Shown here piece after piece: positions 1 to 12,256 of a stretch of DNA of 43,975 nt. The notes under the pieces are model-generated. The model did not search any database and was not told the origin of the DNA. It saw only the letters and a list, made by a program, of their open reading frames with translations. How positions within the stretch are numbered: the first letter of the stretch is position 1; each line of letters opens with the position of its first letter. The stretch lies in NCBI GenBank assembly GCA_002189035.1, contig NEEC01000344.1, forward strand, positions 1-43,975. Reading direction: 5' to 3'. Source of the stretch: Utricularia gibba. Its lineage: Eukaryota > Streptophyta > Magnoliopsida > Lamiales > Lentibulariaceae. Both the position numbers and the translations under genes were made by a program.

Positions 1-274
1 TTACATGGTTTCTGAAGGAAAAGCTTGTCGTTTTTGGTTTGGTGCTTTCATTGGGAAGTTCATCCGGACCAAGGTTCGGTTCGACTCCTGAGCCCAATCG
101 GGTCCTATTCAACGAAAATCAACATGCATTTTTTGAAGTTAGGATGTCATGAGCACCCAAATGGTTTTCTCATCCACAAGTTTATATTTGAGGAGGCGCT
201 CTCGAGGGGCACCAGGATCGGGCTGGAGGTCGGGTCGGGCTCGGCCCATAGTCATTTGTAGCCCGGCAAAAAAA
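1..274 (+). repeat. Partial monomer at left edge (A-type)
   Basis: The window opens inside a monomer, at the TTACATGG that follows CAGCTGC in complete copies. It has A-type marks: CTTACATGG-like start, CATTGGG, GGACCAAGG, and GCATTTTTTG in place of GCATTTATTG. It also carries a rare change, ATCAACATGC in place of ATCGTGATGC, at 118-127. The same change recurs near 35581-35590. It is cut by the window, not biologically truncated. Confidence 0.95.
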
Positions 275-532
275 GTGATCCATTTATTAACGTTGGGTTT
301 TCGGCAGCTGCCTACATTGTTTCTGAAGGAAAAGCTTGTCGTTTTTGGGTGGGTGCTTTCGTTGGGAAGTTCATCCGGACCCAAGGTTCGGTTCGACTCC
401 TGAGCCAAATCGGTCCTATTCGACGAAAATCGTGATGCATTTATTGAAGTTAGGATGTCATGAGCACCCCAAATGGTTTTCTCATCCACAAGCTTTATAT
501 TTGAGGAGGCGCTCTCGAGGGGCACCAGGATC

Positions 533-558
533 GGGCCGGAGGTCGGGTCGGGCTCGGG
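533..558 (+). other. Candidate G-quadruplex tract (one example of many)
   Basis: Four GGG runs fall at 533-535, 545-547, 550-552 and 556-558, with extra GG pairs between the first two. The first loop is nine bases, longer than the usual seven, so a three-tetrad fold is possible but not ideal; a two-tetrad fold is easier. Copies with the full CGGGTCGGGCTCGGG tail share this. Copies with GTCGAAATC or CATATCGAACTC tails have lost it. Confidence 0.4.
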
Positions 559-2444
559 CCCATAGTCATTTGTAGCCCGGCAAAAAAAGTGATCCATTTA
601 TTAACGTTGGGTTTTCGGCAGCTGCCTACATGGTTTCTGAAGGAAAAGCTTGTCGTTTTTGGGTGGGTGCTTTCGTTGGGAAGTTCATCCGGACCCAAGG
701 TTCGGTTCGACTCCTGAGCCCAATCGGGTCCTATTCAACGAAAATCGTGATGCATTTATTGAAGTTAGGATGTCATGAGCACCCCAAATGGTTTCTCATC
801 CACAAGCTTTATATTTGAGGAGGCGCTCTCGAGGGGCACTAGGATCGGCCGGAGGTCGGGTCGAACTCGGGCCCATAGTCATTTGTAGCCGGCAAAAAAA
901 GTGATCCATTTATTAACGTTGGGTTTTCGGCAGCTGCCTACATGTTTCTGAAGGAAAAGCTTGTCTTTTTTGGGTGGGTGCTTTCGTTGGGAACTTCGTC
1001 CGACCCAAGGTTCGGTTCGACTCCCCCAATCGGGTCCTATTCGACGAAAATCGTGATGCATTTATTGAAGTTAGGATGTCATGAGCACCCAAATGGTTTT
1101 CTCATCCACAAGCTTTATATTTGAGGAGGCGCTCTCGAGGGGCACCAGGATCGGGCCGGAGGTCGGTCGGGCTCGGGCCCATAGTCATTTGTAGCCCGGG
1201 AAAAAAAGTGATCCATTTATTAACGTTGGGTTTTCGGCAGCTGCTACATGGTTTCTGAAGGAAAAGCTTGTCGTTTTTGGGTGGTGCTTTCGTTGGGAAG
1301 TTCATCCGGACCAAGGTTCGTTCGACTCCTGAGCCCAATCGGGTCCTATTCGACGAAAATCGTGATGCATTTTTTGAAGTTAGGATGTCATGAGCACCCC
1401 AAATGGTTTTCTCATCCACAAGCTTTATATTTGAGGAGGCGCTCTCGAGGGGCACCAGGATCGGCCGGAGGTCGGGTCGGGCTCGGGCCCATAGTCATTT
1501 GTAGCCCGGCAAAAAAAGTGATCCATTTATTAACGTTGGGTTTTCGGCAGCTGCCTACATTGTTTCTGAAGGAAAAGCTTGTCGTTTTTGGTGGGTGCTT
1601 TCGTTGGGAAGTTCATCCGGACCCAAGGTTCGGTTCGACTCCTGAGCCAATCGGGTCCTATTCGACGAAAATCGTGATGCATTTATTGAAGTTAGGATGT
1701 CATGAGCACCCCAAATGGTTTTCTCATCCACAAGCTTTATATTTGAGGAGGCGCTCTCGAGGGGCACTAGGATCGGCCGGAGGTCGTCGAAATCGGGCCC
1801 ATAGTCATTTGTAGCCCGGCAAAAAAAGTGATCCATTTATTAACGTTGGGTTTTCGGCAGCTGCCTACATTGTTTCTGAAGGAAAAGCTTGTCGTTTTTG
1901 GTGGGTGCTTTCGTTGGGAAGTTCATCCGGACCCAAGGTTCGGTTCGACTCCTGAGCCCAATCGGGTCCTATTCAACGAAAATCGTGATGCATTTATTGA
2001 AGTTAGGATGTCATGAGCACCCCAAATGGTTTTCCAACCACAACTTTTTATTTGAGGAGGCGCTCTCGAGGGGCACTAGGATCGGGCCGGAGGTCTTCGA
2101 ACTCGGGCCCATAGTCATTTGTAGCCCGGCAAAAAAAGTGATCCATTTATTAACGTTGGGTTTTCGGCAGCTGCCTACATGGTTTCTGAAGGAAAAGCTT
2201 GTCGTTTTTGGGTGGGTGCTTTGTTGGGAAGTTCATCCGGACCCAAGGTTCGTTCGACTCCTGAGCCAAATCGGTCTATTCGACGAAAATCGTGATGCAT
2301 TTATTGAAGTTAGGATGTCATGAGCACCCAAATGGTTTTCTCATCCACAAGCTTTATATTTGAGGAGGCGCTCTCGAGGGGCACCAGGATCGGCCGGAGG
2401 TCGGTCGGGCTCGGGCCCATAGTCATTTGTAGCCCGGGAAAAAA

Positions 2445-4304
2445 GTGATCCATTTATTAACGTTGGGTTTTCGGCAGCTGCTTACATGGTTTCTGAAGGA
2501 AAAGCTTGTCGTTTTTGGTTGGTGCTTTCATTGGGAAGTTCATCCGGACCAAGGTTCGGTTCGACTCCTGAGCCCAATCGGGTCCTATTCAACGAAAATC
2601 GTGATGCATTTATTGAAGTTAGGATGTCATGAGCACCCCAAATGGTTTTCTCAACCACAAGCTTTATATTTGAGGAGGCGCTCTCGAGGGGCACTAGGAT
2701 CGGCCGGAGGTCGTCGAAATCGGGCCATAGTCATTTGTAGCCCGGCAAAAAAAGTGATCCATTTATTAACGTTGGGTTTTCGGCAGCTGCCTACATTGTT
2801 TCTGAAGGAAAAGCTTGTCGTTTTTGGGTGGGTGCTTTCGTTGGGAAGTTCATCCGGACCCAAGGTTCGTTCGACTCCTGAGCCCATCGGGTCCTATTCG
2901 ACGAAAATCGTGATGCATTTATTGAAGTTAGGATGTCATGAGCACCCCAAATGGTTTTCTCAACCACAACTTTTTATTTGAGGAGGCGCTCTCGAGGGGC
3001 ACTAGGATCGGGCCGGAGGTCATTCGGGCTCGGGCCCATAGTCATTTGTAGCCCGGCAAAAAAGTGATCCATTTATTAACGTTGGGTTTTCGGCAGCTGC
3101 CTACATGGTTTCTGAAGGAAAAGCTTGTCTTTTTTGGGTGGGTGCTTTCGTTGGGAAGTTTCGTCCGACCCAAGTTTTTCGACTCCTGAGCCAAATCGGG
3201 TCCTATTCACGAAAATCGTGATGCATTTATTGAAGTTAGGATGTCATGAGCACCCCAAATGGTTTTCTCATCCACAAGCTTTATATTTGAGGAGGCGCTC
3301 TCGAGGGGCACAGGATCGGGCCGGAGGTCGGTCGGGCTCGGGCCCATAGTCATTTGTAGCCCGGGAAAAAAAGTGATCCATTTATTAACGTTGGGTTTTC
3401 GGCAGCTGCTTACATGGTTTCTGAAGGAAAAGCTTGTCGTTTTTGGTTGGTGCTTTCATTGGGAAGTTCATCCGGACCCAAGGTTCGGTTCGACTCCTGA
3501 GCCCAATCGGGTCCTATTCAACGAAAATCGTGATGCATTTATTGAAGTTAGGATGTCATGAGCACCCAAATGGTTTTCTCAACACAAGCTTTTTATTTGA
3601 GGAGGCGCTCTCGAGGGGCACTAGGATCGGCCGGAGGTCGTCGATCGGGCCATAGTCATTTGTAGCCCGGCAAAAAAAGTGATCCATTTATTAACGTTGG
3701 GTTTTCGGCAGCTGCCTACATTGTTTCTGAAGGAAAAGCTTGTCGTTTTTGGGTGGGTGCTTTCGTTGGGAAGTTCATCCGGACCCAAGGTTCGTTCGAC
3801 TCCTGAGCCCAATCGGGTCCTATTCGACGAAAATCGTGATGCATTTATTGAAGTTAGGATGTCATGAGCACCCCAAATGGTTTTCTCAACCACAGCTTTT
3901 ATTTGAGGAGGCGCTCTCGAGGGGCACTAGGATCGGGCCGGAGGTCTTCGAACTCGGGCCCATAGTCATTTGTAGCCCGGCAAAAAAAGTGATCCATTTA
4001 TTAACGTTGGGTTTTTCGGCAGCTGCCTACATGGTTTCTGAAGGAAAAGCTTGTCTTTTTTGGGTGGGTGCTTTCGTTGGGAAGTTCGTCCGGACCCAAG
4101 TTTCGGTTCGACTCCTGAGCCAAATCGGGTCCTATTCAACGAAAATCGTGATGCATTTATTGAAGTTAGGATGTCATGAGCACCCCAAATGGTTTTCTCA
4201 TCCACAAGCTTTATATTTGAGGAGGCGCTCTCGAGGGGCACCAGGATCGGGCCGGAGGTCGGGTCGGGCTCGGGCCCATAGTCATTTGTAGCCCGGGAAA
4301 AAAA
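2445..4304 (+). repeat. Two consecutive ABC trimer higher-order units
   Basis: Units 2445-3372 (928 bp) and 3373-4304 (932 bp) each hold three monomers in the order A, B, C. A starts CTTACATGG and has CATTGGG and usually GGACCAAGG. B starts CCTACATTG, has CAACCACA followed by a T-rich stretch, and has GGCACTAGG. C starts CCTACATGG with GTCTTTTTTGGG, has CATCCACAAGC and CACCAGG or CACAGG, and ends CCCGGG. The order repeats twice, which is the signature of higher-order homogenisation. Confidence 0.8.
3207..3221. other. Perfect short hairpin allele TCACGA-AAA-TCGTGA
   Basis: A six-base stem encloses an AAA loop. Most monomers read ACGAAAATCGT here, a four-base stem. The longer stem arises where the bases before ACGA are TC instead of CG (TATTCACG in place of TATTCGACG). 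Further copies occur near 16418, 20455, 30948, 31874, 33717, 34951 and 41443. Confidence 0.6.
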
Positions 4305-5550
4305 GTGATCCATTTATTAACGTTGGGTTTTCGGCAGCTGCCTACATGGTTTCTGAAGGAAAAGCTTGTCGTTTTTGGTTGGGTGCTTTCATTGGGAAGT
4401 TCATCCGGACCAAGGTTCGGTTCGACTCCTGAGCCCAATCGGGTCCTATTCAACGAAAAATCGTGATGCATTTTTTGAAGTTAGGATGTCATGAGCACCC
4501 CAAATGGTTTCTCATCCACAAGCTTTATATTTGAGGAGGCGCTCTCGAGGGGCACCAGGATCGGCCGGAGGTCGGGTCGGGCTCGGGCCCATAGTCATTT
4601 GTAGCCCGGCAAAAAAAGTGATCCATTTATTAACGTTGGGTTTTCGGCAGCTGCCTACATGTTTCTGAAGGAAAAGCTTGTCGTTTTTGGTGGGTGCTTT
4701 CGTTGGGAAGTTCGTCCGACCCAAGTTTCGGTTCGACTCCTGAGCCAAATCGGTCTATTCGACGAAAATCGTGATGCATTTATTGAAGTTAGGATGTCAT
4801 GAGCACCCCAAATGGTTTTTCATCCACAAGCTTTATATTTGAGGAGGCGCTCTCGAGGGGCACCAGGATCGGGCCGGAGGTCGGTCGGGCTCGGGCCCAT
4901 AGTCATTTGTAGCCCGGGAAAAAAAGTGATCCATTTATTAACGTTGGGTTTTCGGCAGCTGCCTACATGGTTTCTGAAGGAAAAGCTTGTCGTTTTGGTT
5001 GGTGCTTTCGTTGGGAAGTTCATCCGGACCAAGGTTCGGTTCGACTCCTGAGCCCAATCGGGTCCTATTCAACGAAAATCGTGATGCATTTATTGAAGTT
5101 AGGATGTCATGAGCACCCCAAATGGTTTTCTCATCCACAAGCTTTATATTTGAGGAGGCGCTCTCGAGGGGCACCAGGATCGGGCCGGAGGTCGGGTCGG
5201 GCTCGGGCCCATAGTCATTTGTAGCCCGGCAAAAAAAGTGATCCATTTATTAACGTTGGGTTTTCGGCAGCTGCCTACATGTTTCTGAAGGAAAAGCTTG
5301 TCGTTTTTGGGTGGGTGCTTTCGTTGGGAAGTTCGTCCGGACCCAAGGTTCGGTTCGACTCCTGAGCCAAATCGGGTCCTATTCGACGAAAATCGTGATG
5401 CATTTATTGAAGTTAGGATGTCATGAGCACCCCAAATGGTTTTCTCATCCACAAGCTTTATATTTGAGGAGGCGCTCTCGAGGGGCACCAGGATCGGGCC
5501 GGAGGTCGGTCGGGCTCGGGCCCATAGTCATTTGTAGCCCGGGAAAAAAA
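4305..5550 (+). repeat. Two consecutive dimer higher-order units
   Basis: Units 4305-4925 (621 bp) and 4926-5550 (625 bp) each contain an A-like monomer (GGACCAAGG, CAACG, ending CCCGGC) followed by a C-like monomer (ending CCCGGG). The B variant is missing. These dimers directly follow two ABC trimers, so unit size switches within the array. Confidence 0.75.
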
Positions 5551-6171
5551 GTGATCCATTTATTAACGTTGGGTTTTCGGCAGCTGCTTACATGTTTTCT
5601 GAAGGAAAAGCTTGTCGTTTTTGGGTGGGTGCTTTCGTTGGGAAGTTCATCCGGACCCAAGGTTCGGTTCGACTCCTGAGCCCAATCGGGTCCTATTCGA
5701 CGAAAATCGTGATGCATTTATTGAAGTTAGGATGTCATGAGCACCCAAATGGTTTTCTCATCCACAAGCTTTATATTTGAGGAGGCGCTCTCGAGGGGCA
5801 CCAGGATCTGGCCGGAGGTCGGGTCGGGCTCGGGCCCATAGTCATTTGTAGCCCGGCAAAAAAGTGATCCATTTATTAACGTTGGGTTTTCGGCAGCTGC
5901 CTACATTGTTTCTGAAGGAAAAGCTTGTCGTTTTTGGTGGGTGCTTTCGTTGGGAAGTTCATCCGGACCCAAGGTTCGTTCGACTCCTGAGCCCAATCGG
6001 GTCCTATTCAACGAAAATCGTGATGCATTTATTGAAGTTAGGATGTCATGAGCACCCCAAATGGTTTTCTCATCCACAAGCTTTATATTTGAGGAGGCGC
6101 TCTCGAGGGGCACTAGGATCGGCCGGAGGTCGGTCGATCGGGCCCATAGTCATTTGTAGCCCGGCAAAAAA

Positions 6172-6466
6172 GTGATCCATTTATTAACGTTGGGTTTTCG
6201 GCAGCTGCCTACATTGTTTTCTGAAGGAAAAGCTTGTCGTTTTTGGGTGGGTGCTTTCGTTGGGAAGTTCATCCGGACCCAAGGTTCGGTTCGACTCCTG
6301 AGCCCAATCGGGTCCTATTCAACGAAAATCGTGATGCATTTATTGAAGTTAGGATGTCATGAGCACCCCAAATGGTTTTCAACCACAACTTTTTATTGAG
6401 GAGGCGCTCTCGAGGGGCACTAGGATCGGGCCGGAGGTCATAGTCATTTGTAGCCCGGCAAAAAAA
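6172..6466 (+). repeat. Monomer lacking the TCGGG-rich tract (295 bp)
   Basis: At 6431-6450 GGAGGTC joins directly to ATAGTCATTTG. The whole CGGGTCGGGCTCGGGCCC segment present in full copies is missing. This is the extreme allele of the most length-variable site in the monomer. Confidence 0.85.
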
Positions 6467-8327
6467 GTGATCCATTTATTAACGTTGGGTTTTCGGCAGC
6501 TGCCTACATGTTTCTGAAGGAAAAGCTTGTCGTTTTTTGGGTGGGTGCTTTCGTTGGGAAGTTCATCCGGACCCAAGGTTCGGTTCGACTCCTGAGCCCA
6601 ATCGGGTCCTATTCGACGAAAATCGTGATGCATTTATTGAAGTTAGGATGTCATGAGCACCCCAAATGGTTTTCTCATCCACAAGCTTTATATTTGAGGA
6701 GGCTCTCGAGGGGCACCAGGATCGGGCCGGAGGTCGGTCGGGCTCGGGCCCATAGTCATTTGTAGCCCGGGAAAAAAAGTGATCCATTTATTAACGTTGG
6801 GTTTTCGGCAGCTGCTTACATGGTTTCTGAAGGAAAAGCTTGTCGTTTTGGTGGGTGCTTTCGTTGGGAAGTTCATCCGGACCAAGGTTCGGTTCGACTC
6901 CTGAGCCCAATCGGGTCCTATTCAACGAAAATCGTGATGCATTTATTGAAGTTAGGATGTCATGAGCACCCCAAATGGTTTCTCAACCACAAGCTTTTAT
7001 TTGAGGAGGCGCTCTCGAGGGGCACTAGGATCGGCCGGAGGTCGGGTCGGGCTCGGGCCCATAGTCATTTGTAGCCCGGCAAAAAAAGTGATCCATTTAT
7101 TAACGTTGGGTTTTCGGCAGCTGCCTACATGTTTCTGAAGGAAAAGCTTGTCTTTTTTTTGGGTGGGTGCTTTCGTTGGGAAGTTCATCCGGACCCAAGG
7201 TTCGGTTCGACTCCTGAGCCAAATCGGTCCTATTCGACGAAAATCGTGATGCATTTATTGAAGTTAGGATGTCATGAGCACCCCAAATGGTTTTCTCATC
7301 CACAAGCTTTATATTGAGGAGGCTCTCGAGGGGCACTAGGATCGGGCCGGAGGTCGGTCGGGCTCGGGCCCATAGTCATTTGTAGCCCGGGAAAAAAGTG
7401 ATCCATTTATTAACGTTGGGTTTTCGGCAGCTGCTTACATGGTTTCTGAAGGAAAAGCTTGTCGTTTTTGGTTGGTGCTTTCGTTGGGAAGTTCATCCGA
7501 CCAAGGTTCGGTTCGACTCCTGAGCCAATCGGGTCCTATTCGACGAAAATCGTGATGCATTTATTGAAGTTAGGATGTCATGAGCACCCCAAATGGTTTT
7601 CTCATCCACAAGCTTTATATTTGAGGAGGCGCTCTCGAGGGGCACCAGGATCGGCCGGAGGTCGGGTCGGGCTCGGGCCCATAGTCATTTGTAGCCCGGC
7701 AAAAAAAGTGATCCATTTATTAACGTTGGGTTTTCGGCAGCTGCCTACATGTTTCTGAAGGAAAAGCTTGTCGTTTTTGGGTGGGTGCTTTCGTTGGGAA
7801 GTTCATCCGGACCCAAGGTTCGGTTCGACTCCTGAGCCCAATCGGGTCCTATTCAACGAAAATCGTGATGCATTTATTGAAGTTAGGATGTCATGAGCAC
7901 CCCAAATGGTTTCTCATCCACAAGCTTTATATTTGAGGAGGCGCTCTCGAGGGGCACTAGGATCGGCCGGAGGTCGGGTCGAAATCGGGCCCATAGTCAT
8001 TTGTAGCCCGGCAAAAAAAGTGATCCATTTATTAACGTTGGGTTTTCGGCAGCTGCCTACATTGTTTCTGAAGGAAAAGCTTGTCGTTTTTGGTGTGCTT
8101 TCGTTGGGAAGTTCATCCGGACCCAAGGTTCGGTTCGACTCCTGAGCCCAATCGGGTCCTATTCAACGAAAATCGTGATGCATTTATTGAAGTTAGGATG
8201 TCATGAGCACCCCAAATGGTTTTCTCAACCACAACTTTTTATTTGAGGAGGCGCTCTCGAGGGGCACTAGGATCGGCCGGAGGTCTTCGAACTCGGGCCC
8301 ATAGTCATTTGTAGCCCGGCAAAAAAA

Positions 8328-8642
8328 GTGATCCATTTATTAACGTTGGGTTTTCGGCAGCTGCCTACATGGTTTCTGAAGGAAAAGCTTGTCGTTTTTG
8401 GGTGGGTGCTTTGTTGGGAACTTCGTCCGACCCAAGGTTTGTTCGACTCCTGAGCCAAATCGGTCCTATTCGACGAAAATCGTGATGCATTTATTGAAGT
8501 TAGGATGTCATGAGCACCCAAATGGTTTTCTCATCCACAAGCTTTATATTTGAGGAGGCGCTCTCGAGGGGCACCAGGATCGGGCCGGAGGTCAGGTCGG
8601 GCTCGGGCCCATAGTCATTTGTAGCCCGGGAAAAAATCATTT
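8328..8642 (+). repeat. Monomer junction missing GTGATC
   Basis: The junction at about 8631-8642 reads GGGAAAAAATCATTTATT. Six bases (GTGATC) of the usual A-run-GTGATCCATTTATT junction are missing. Confidence 0.85.
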
Positions 8643-11098
8643 ATTAACGTTGGGTTTTCGGCAGCTGCTTACATGGTTTCTGAAGGAAAAGCTTGTCGTT
8701 TTTGGTTGGTGCTTTCATTGGGAAGTTCATCCGGACCCAAGGTTCGGTTCGACTCCTGAGCCCAATCGGGTCCTATTCAACGAAAATCGTGATGCATTTA
8801 TTGAAGTTAGGATGTCATGAGCACCCCAAATGGTTTTCTACCACAACTTTTTATTTGAGGAGGCGCTCTCGAGGGGCACTAGGATCGGCCGGAGGTCCGA
8901 AATCGGGCCCATAGTCATTTGTAGCCGGCAAAAAAAGTGATCCATTTATTAACGTTGGGTTTTCGGCAGCTGCCTACATTGTTTCTGAAGGAAAAGCTTG
9001 TCGTTTTTGGGTGGGTGCTTTCGTTGGGTTCATCCGGACCCAAGGTTCGGTTCGACTCCTGAGCCCATCGGGTCCTATTCGACGAAAATCGTGATGCATT
9101 TATTGAAGTTAGGATGTCATGAGCACCCAAATGGTTTTCTCCACAAGCTTTTATTTGAGGAGGCGCTCTCGAGGGGCACTAGGATCGGGCCGGAGGTCTT
9201 CGCTCGGGCCCATAGTCATTTGTAGCCCGGCAAAAAAAGTGATCCATTTATTAACGTTGGGTTTTCGGCAGCTGCCTACATGGTTTCTGAAGGAAAAGCT
9301 TGTCGTTTTTGGGTGGGTGCTTTCGTTGGGAAGTTCCCGGACCCAAGTTTCGGTTCGACTCCTGAGCCCAATCGGGTCCTATTCAACGAAAATCGTGATG
9401 CATTTATTGAAGTTAGGATGTCATGAGCACCCCAAATGGTTTTCTCATCCACAAGCTTTATATTTGAGGAGGCGCTCTCGAGGGGCACCAGGATCGGGCC
9501 GGAGGTCGGGTCGGGCTCGATAGTCATTTGTAGCCCGGGAAAAAAAGTGATCCATTTATTAACGTTGGGTTTTCGGCAGCTGCTTACATGGTTTCTGAAG
9601 GAAAAGCTTGTCGTTTTTGGTGGTGCTTTCGTTGGGAAGTTCATCCGGACCAAGGTTCGGTTCGACTCCTGAGCCCAATCGGGTCCTATTCAACGAAAAT
9701 CGTGATGCATTTTTTGAAGTTAGGATGTCATGAGCACCCAAATGGTTTTCTCATCCACAAGCTTTTATTTGAGGAGGCGCTCTCGAGGGGCACCAGGATC
9801 GGGCCGGAGGTCGGGTCGGGCTCGGGCCATAGTCATTTGTAGCCCGGCAAAAAAGTGATCCATTTATTAACGTTGGGTTTTCGGCAGCTGCCTACATTGT
9901 TTCTGAAGGAAAAGCTTGTCGTTTTTGGGTGGGTGCTTTCGTTGGGAAGTTCGTCCGACCCAAGTTTCGGTTCGACTCCTGAGCCAATCGGTCTATTCGA
10001 CGAAAATCGTGATGCATTTATTGAAGTTAGGATGTCATGAGCACCCCAAATGGTTTTCTCATCCACAAGCTTTATTTTGAGGAGGCGCTCTCGAGGGGCA
10101 CCAGGATCGGGCCGGAGGTCGGTCGGGCTCGGGCCCATAGTCATTTGTAGCCCGGCAAAAAAAGTGATCCATTTATTAACGTTGGGTTTTCGGCAGCTGC
10201 CTACATGGTTTCTGAAGGAAAAGCTTGTCGTTTTGGTTGGGTGCTTTCGTTGGGAAGTTCATCCGGACCCAAGGTTCGGTTCGACTCCTGAGCCAATCGG
10301 GTCCTATTCGACGAAAATCGTGATGCATTTTTTGAAGTTAGGATGTCATGAGCACCCCAAATGGTTTTCTCATCCACAAGCTTTATATTTGAGGAGGCGC
10401 TCTCGAGGGGCACCAGGATCGGGCCGGAGGTCGGGTCGGGCTCGGGCCCATAGTCATTTGTAGCCCGGCAAAAAAAGTGATCCATTTATTAACGTTGGGT
10501 TTTCGGCAGCTGCCTACATTGTTTCTGAAGGAAAAGCTTGTCGTTTTTTGGGTGGGTGCTTTCGTTGGGAAGTTCATCCGGACCCAAGGTTCGGTTCGAC
10601 TCCTGAGCCAAATCGGTCCTATTCGACGAAAATCGTGATGCATTTATTGAAGTTAGGATGTCATGAGCACCCCAAATGGTTTTCTCATCCACAAGCTTTA
10701 TATTTGAGGAGGCGCTCTCGAGGGGCAGGATCGGGCCGGAGGTCGGTCGGGCTCGGGCCCATAGTCATTTGTAGCCCGGGAAAAAAAGTGATCCATTTAT
10801 TAACGTTGGGTTTTCGGCAGCTGCTTACATGGTTTCTGAAGGAAAAGCTTGTCGTTTTTGGTTGGGTGCTTTCGTTGGGAAGTTCATCCGGACCAAGGTT
10901 CGGTTCGACTCCTGAGCCCAATCGGGTCCTATTCGACGAAAATCGTGATGCATTTATTGAAGTTAGGATGTCATGAGCACCCCAAATGGTTTCTCATCCA
11001 CAAGCTTTATATTTGAGGAGGCGCTCTCGAGGGGCACTAGGATCGGCCGGAGGTCGGTCGGGCTCGGGCCCATAGTCATTTGTAGCCCGGCAAAAAAA

Positions 11099-11399
11099 GT
11101 GATCCATTTATTAACGTTGGGTTTTCGGCAGCTGCCTACATTGTTTCTGAAGGAAAAGCTTGTCGTTTTTGGGTGGGTGCTTTCGTTGGGAAGTTCATCC
11201 GGACCCAAGGTTCGGTTCGACTCCTGCCCCAATCGGGTGAAAATCGTGATGCATTTATTGAAGTTAGGATGTCATGAGCACCCCAAATGGTTTTCTCATC
11301 CACAAGCTTTATATTTGAGGAGGCGCTCTCGAGGGGCACTAGGATCGGCCGGAGGTCGTCGAACTCGGGCCATAGTCATTTGTAGCCCGGCAAAAAAAA
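11099..11399 (+). repeat. Monomer with ~10-bp internal deletion
   Basis: This 301-bp copy reads ATCGGGTGAAAATCG at 11232-11246, where full copies have CCTATTCGAC between ATCGGGT and GAAAATCG. It sits directly before the shortest monomer in the window. Confidence 0.85.
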
Positions 11400-11647
11400 G
11401 TGATCCATTTATTAACGTTGGTTTTTTCGGCAGCTGCTACATGTTTCTGGAAAAGCTTGTCGTTTTTGGGTGGGTGCTTCGTTGGGAACTTCGTCCGGAC
11501 CAAGGTCCTGAGCCAAATTATTTCATTTATTGAAGTTCTGAGCCATCCACAAGCTTTATATTTGAGGAGGCGCTCTCGAGGGGCACCAGGATCGGGCCGG
11601 AGGTCGGTCGGGCTCGGGCCCATAGTCATTTGTAGCCCGGCAAAAAA
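11400..11647 (+). repeat. Shortest monomer (248 bp), three internal deletions
   Basis: This copy has lost the B-box-like stretch between AAGGT and CCTGAGCC (near 11505), the CGGGTCC...GTGATG block (near 11518-11524), and the block from AGGATGTCATGAGC to GGTTTT (near 11537). The joined region reads GAAGTTCTGAGCCATCCAC. TGAGCC therefore appears twice within about 40 bases, suggesting a short-homology repair or slippage event. The flanking parts are normal. Confidence 0.9.
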
Positions 11648-12256
11648 GTGATCCATTTATTAACGTTGGGTTTTCGGCAGCTGCCTACATGGTTCTGAAG
11701 GAAAAGCTTGTCGTTTTTGGTGGTGCTTCGTTGGGAAGTTCATCCGGACCCAAGGTTCGGTTCGACTCCTGAGCCCAATCGGTCCTATTCAACGAAAATC
11801 GTGATGCATTTTTTGAAGTTAGGATGTCATGAGCACCCCAAATGGTTTCTCATCCACAATTTATATTTGAGGAGGCGCTCTCGAGGGGCACAGGATCGGG
11901 GAGGTCGGTCGGGCGGGCCCATAGTCATTTGTAGCCCGGCAAAAAAGTGATCCATTTATTAACGTTGGGTTTTCGGCAGCTGCCTACATTGTTTCTGAAG
12001 GAAAAGCTTGTCGTTTTTGGGTGGTGCTTTCGTTGGGAACTTCGTCCGACCCAAGGTTCGGTTCGACTCCTGAGCCAATCGGGTCCTATTCGACGAAAAT
12101 CGTGATGCATTTATTGAAGTTAGGATGTCATGAGCACCCCAAATGGTTTTCTCATCCACAAGCTTTATATTTGAGGAGGCGCTCTCGAGGGGCACCAGGA
12201 TCGGCCGGAGGTCGGTCGGGCTCGGGCCCATAGTCATTTGTAGCCCGGGAAAAAAA

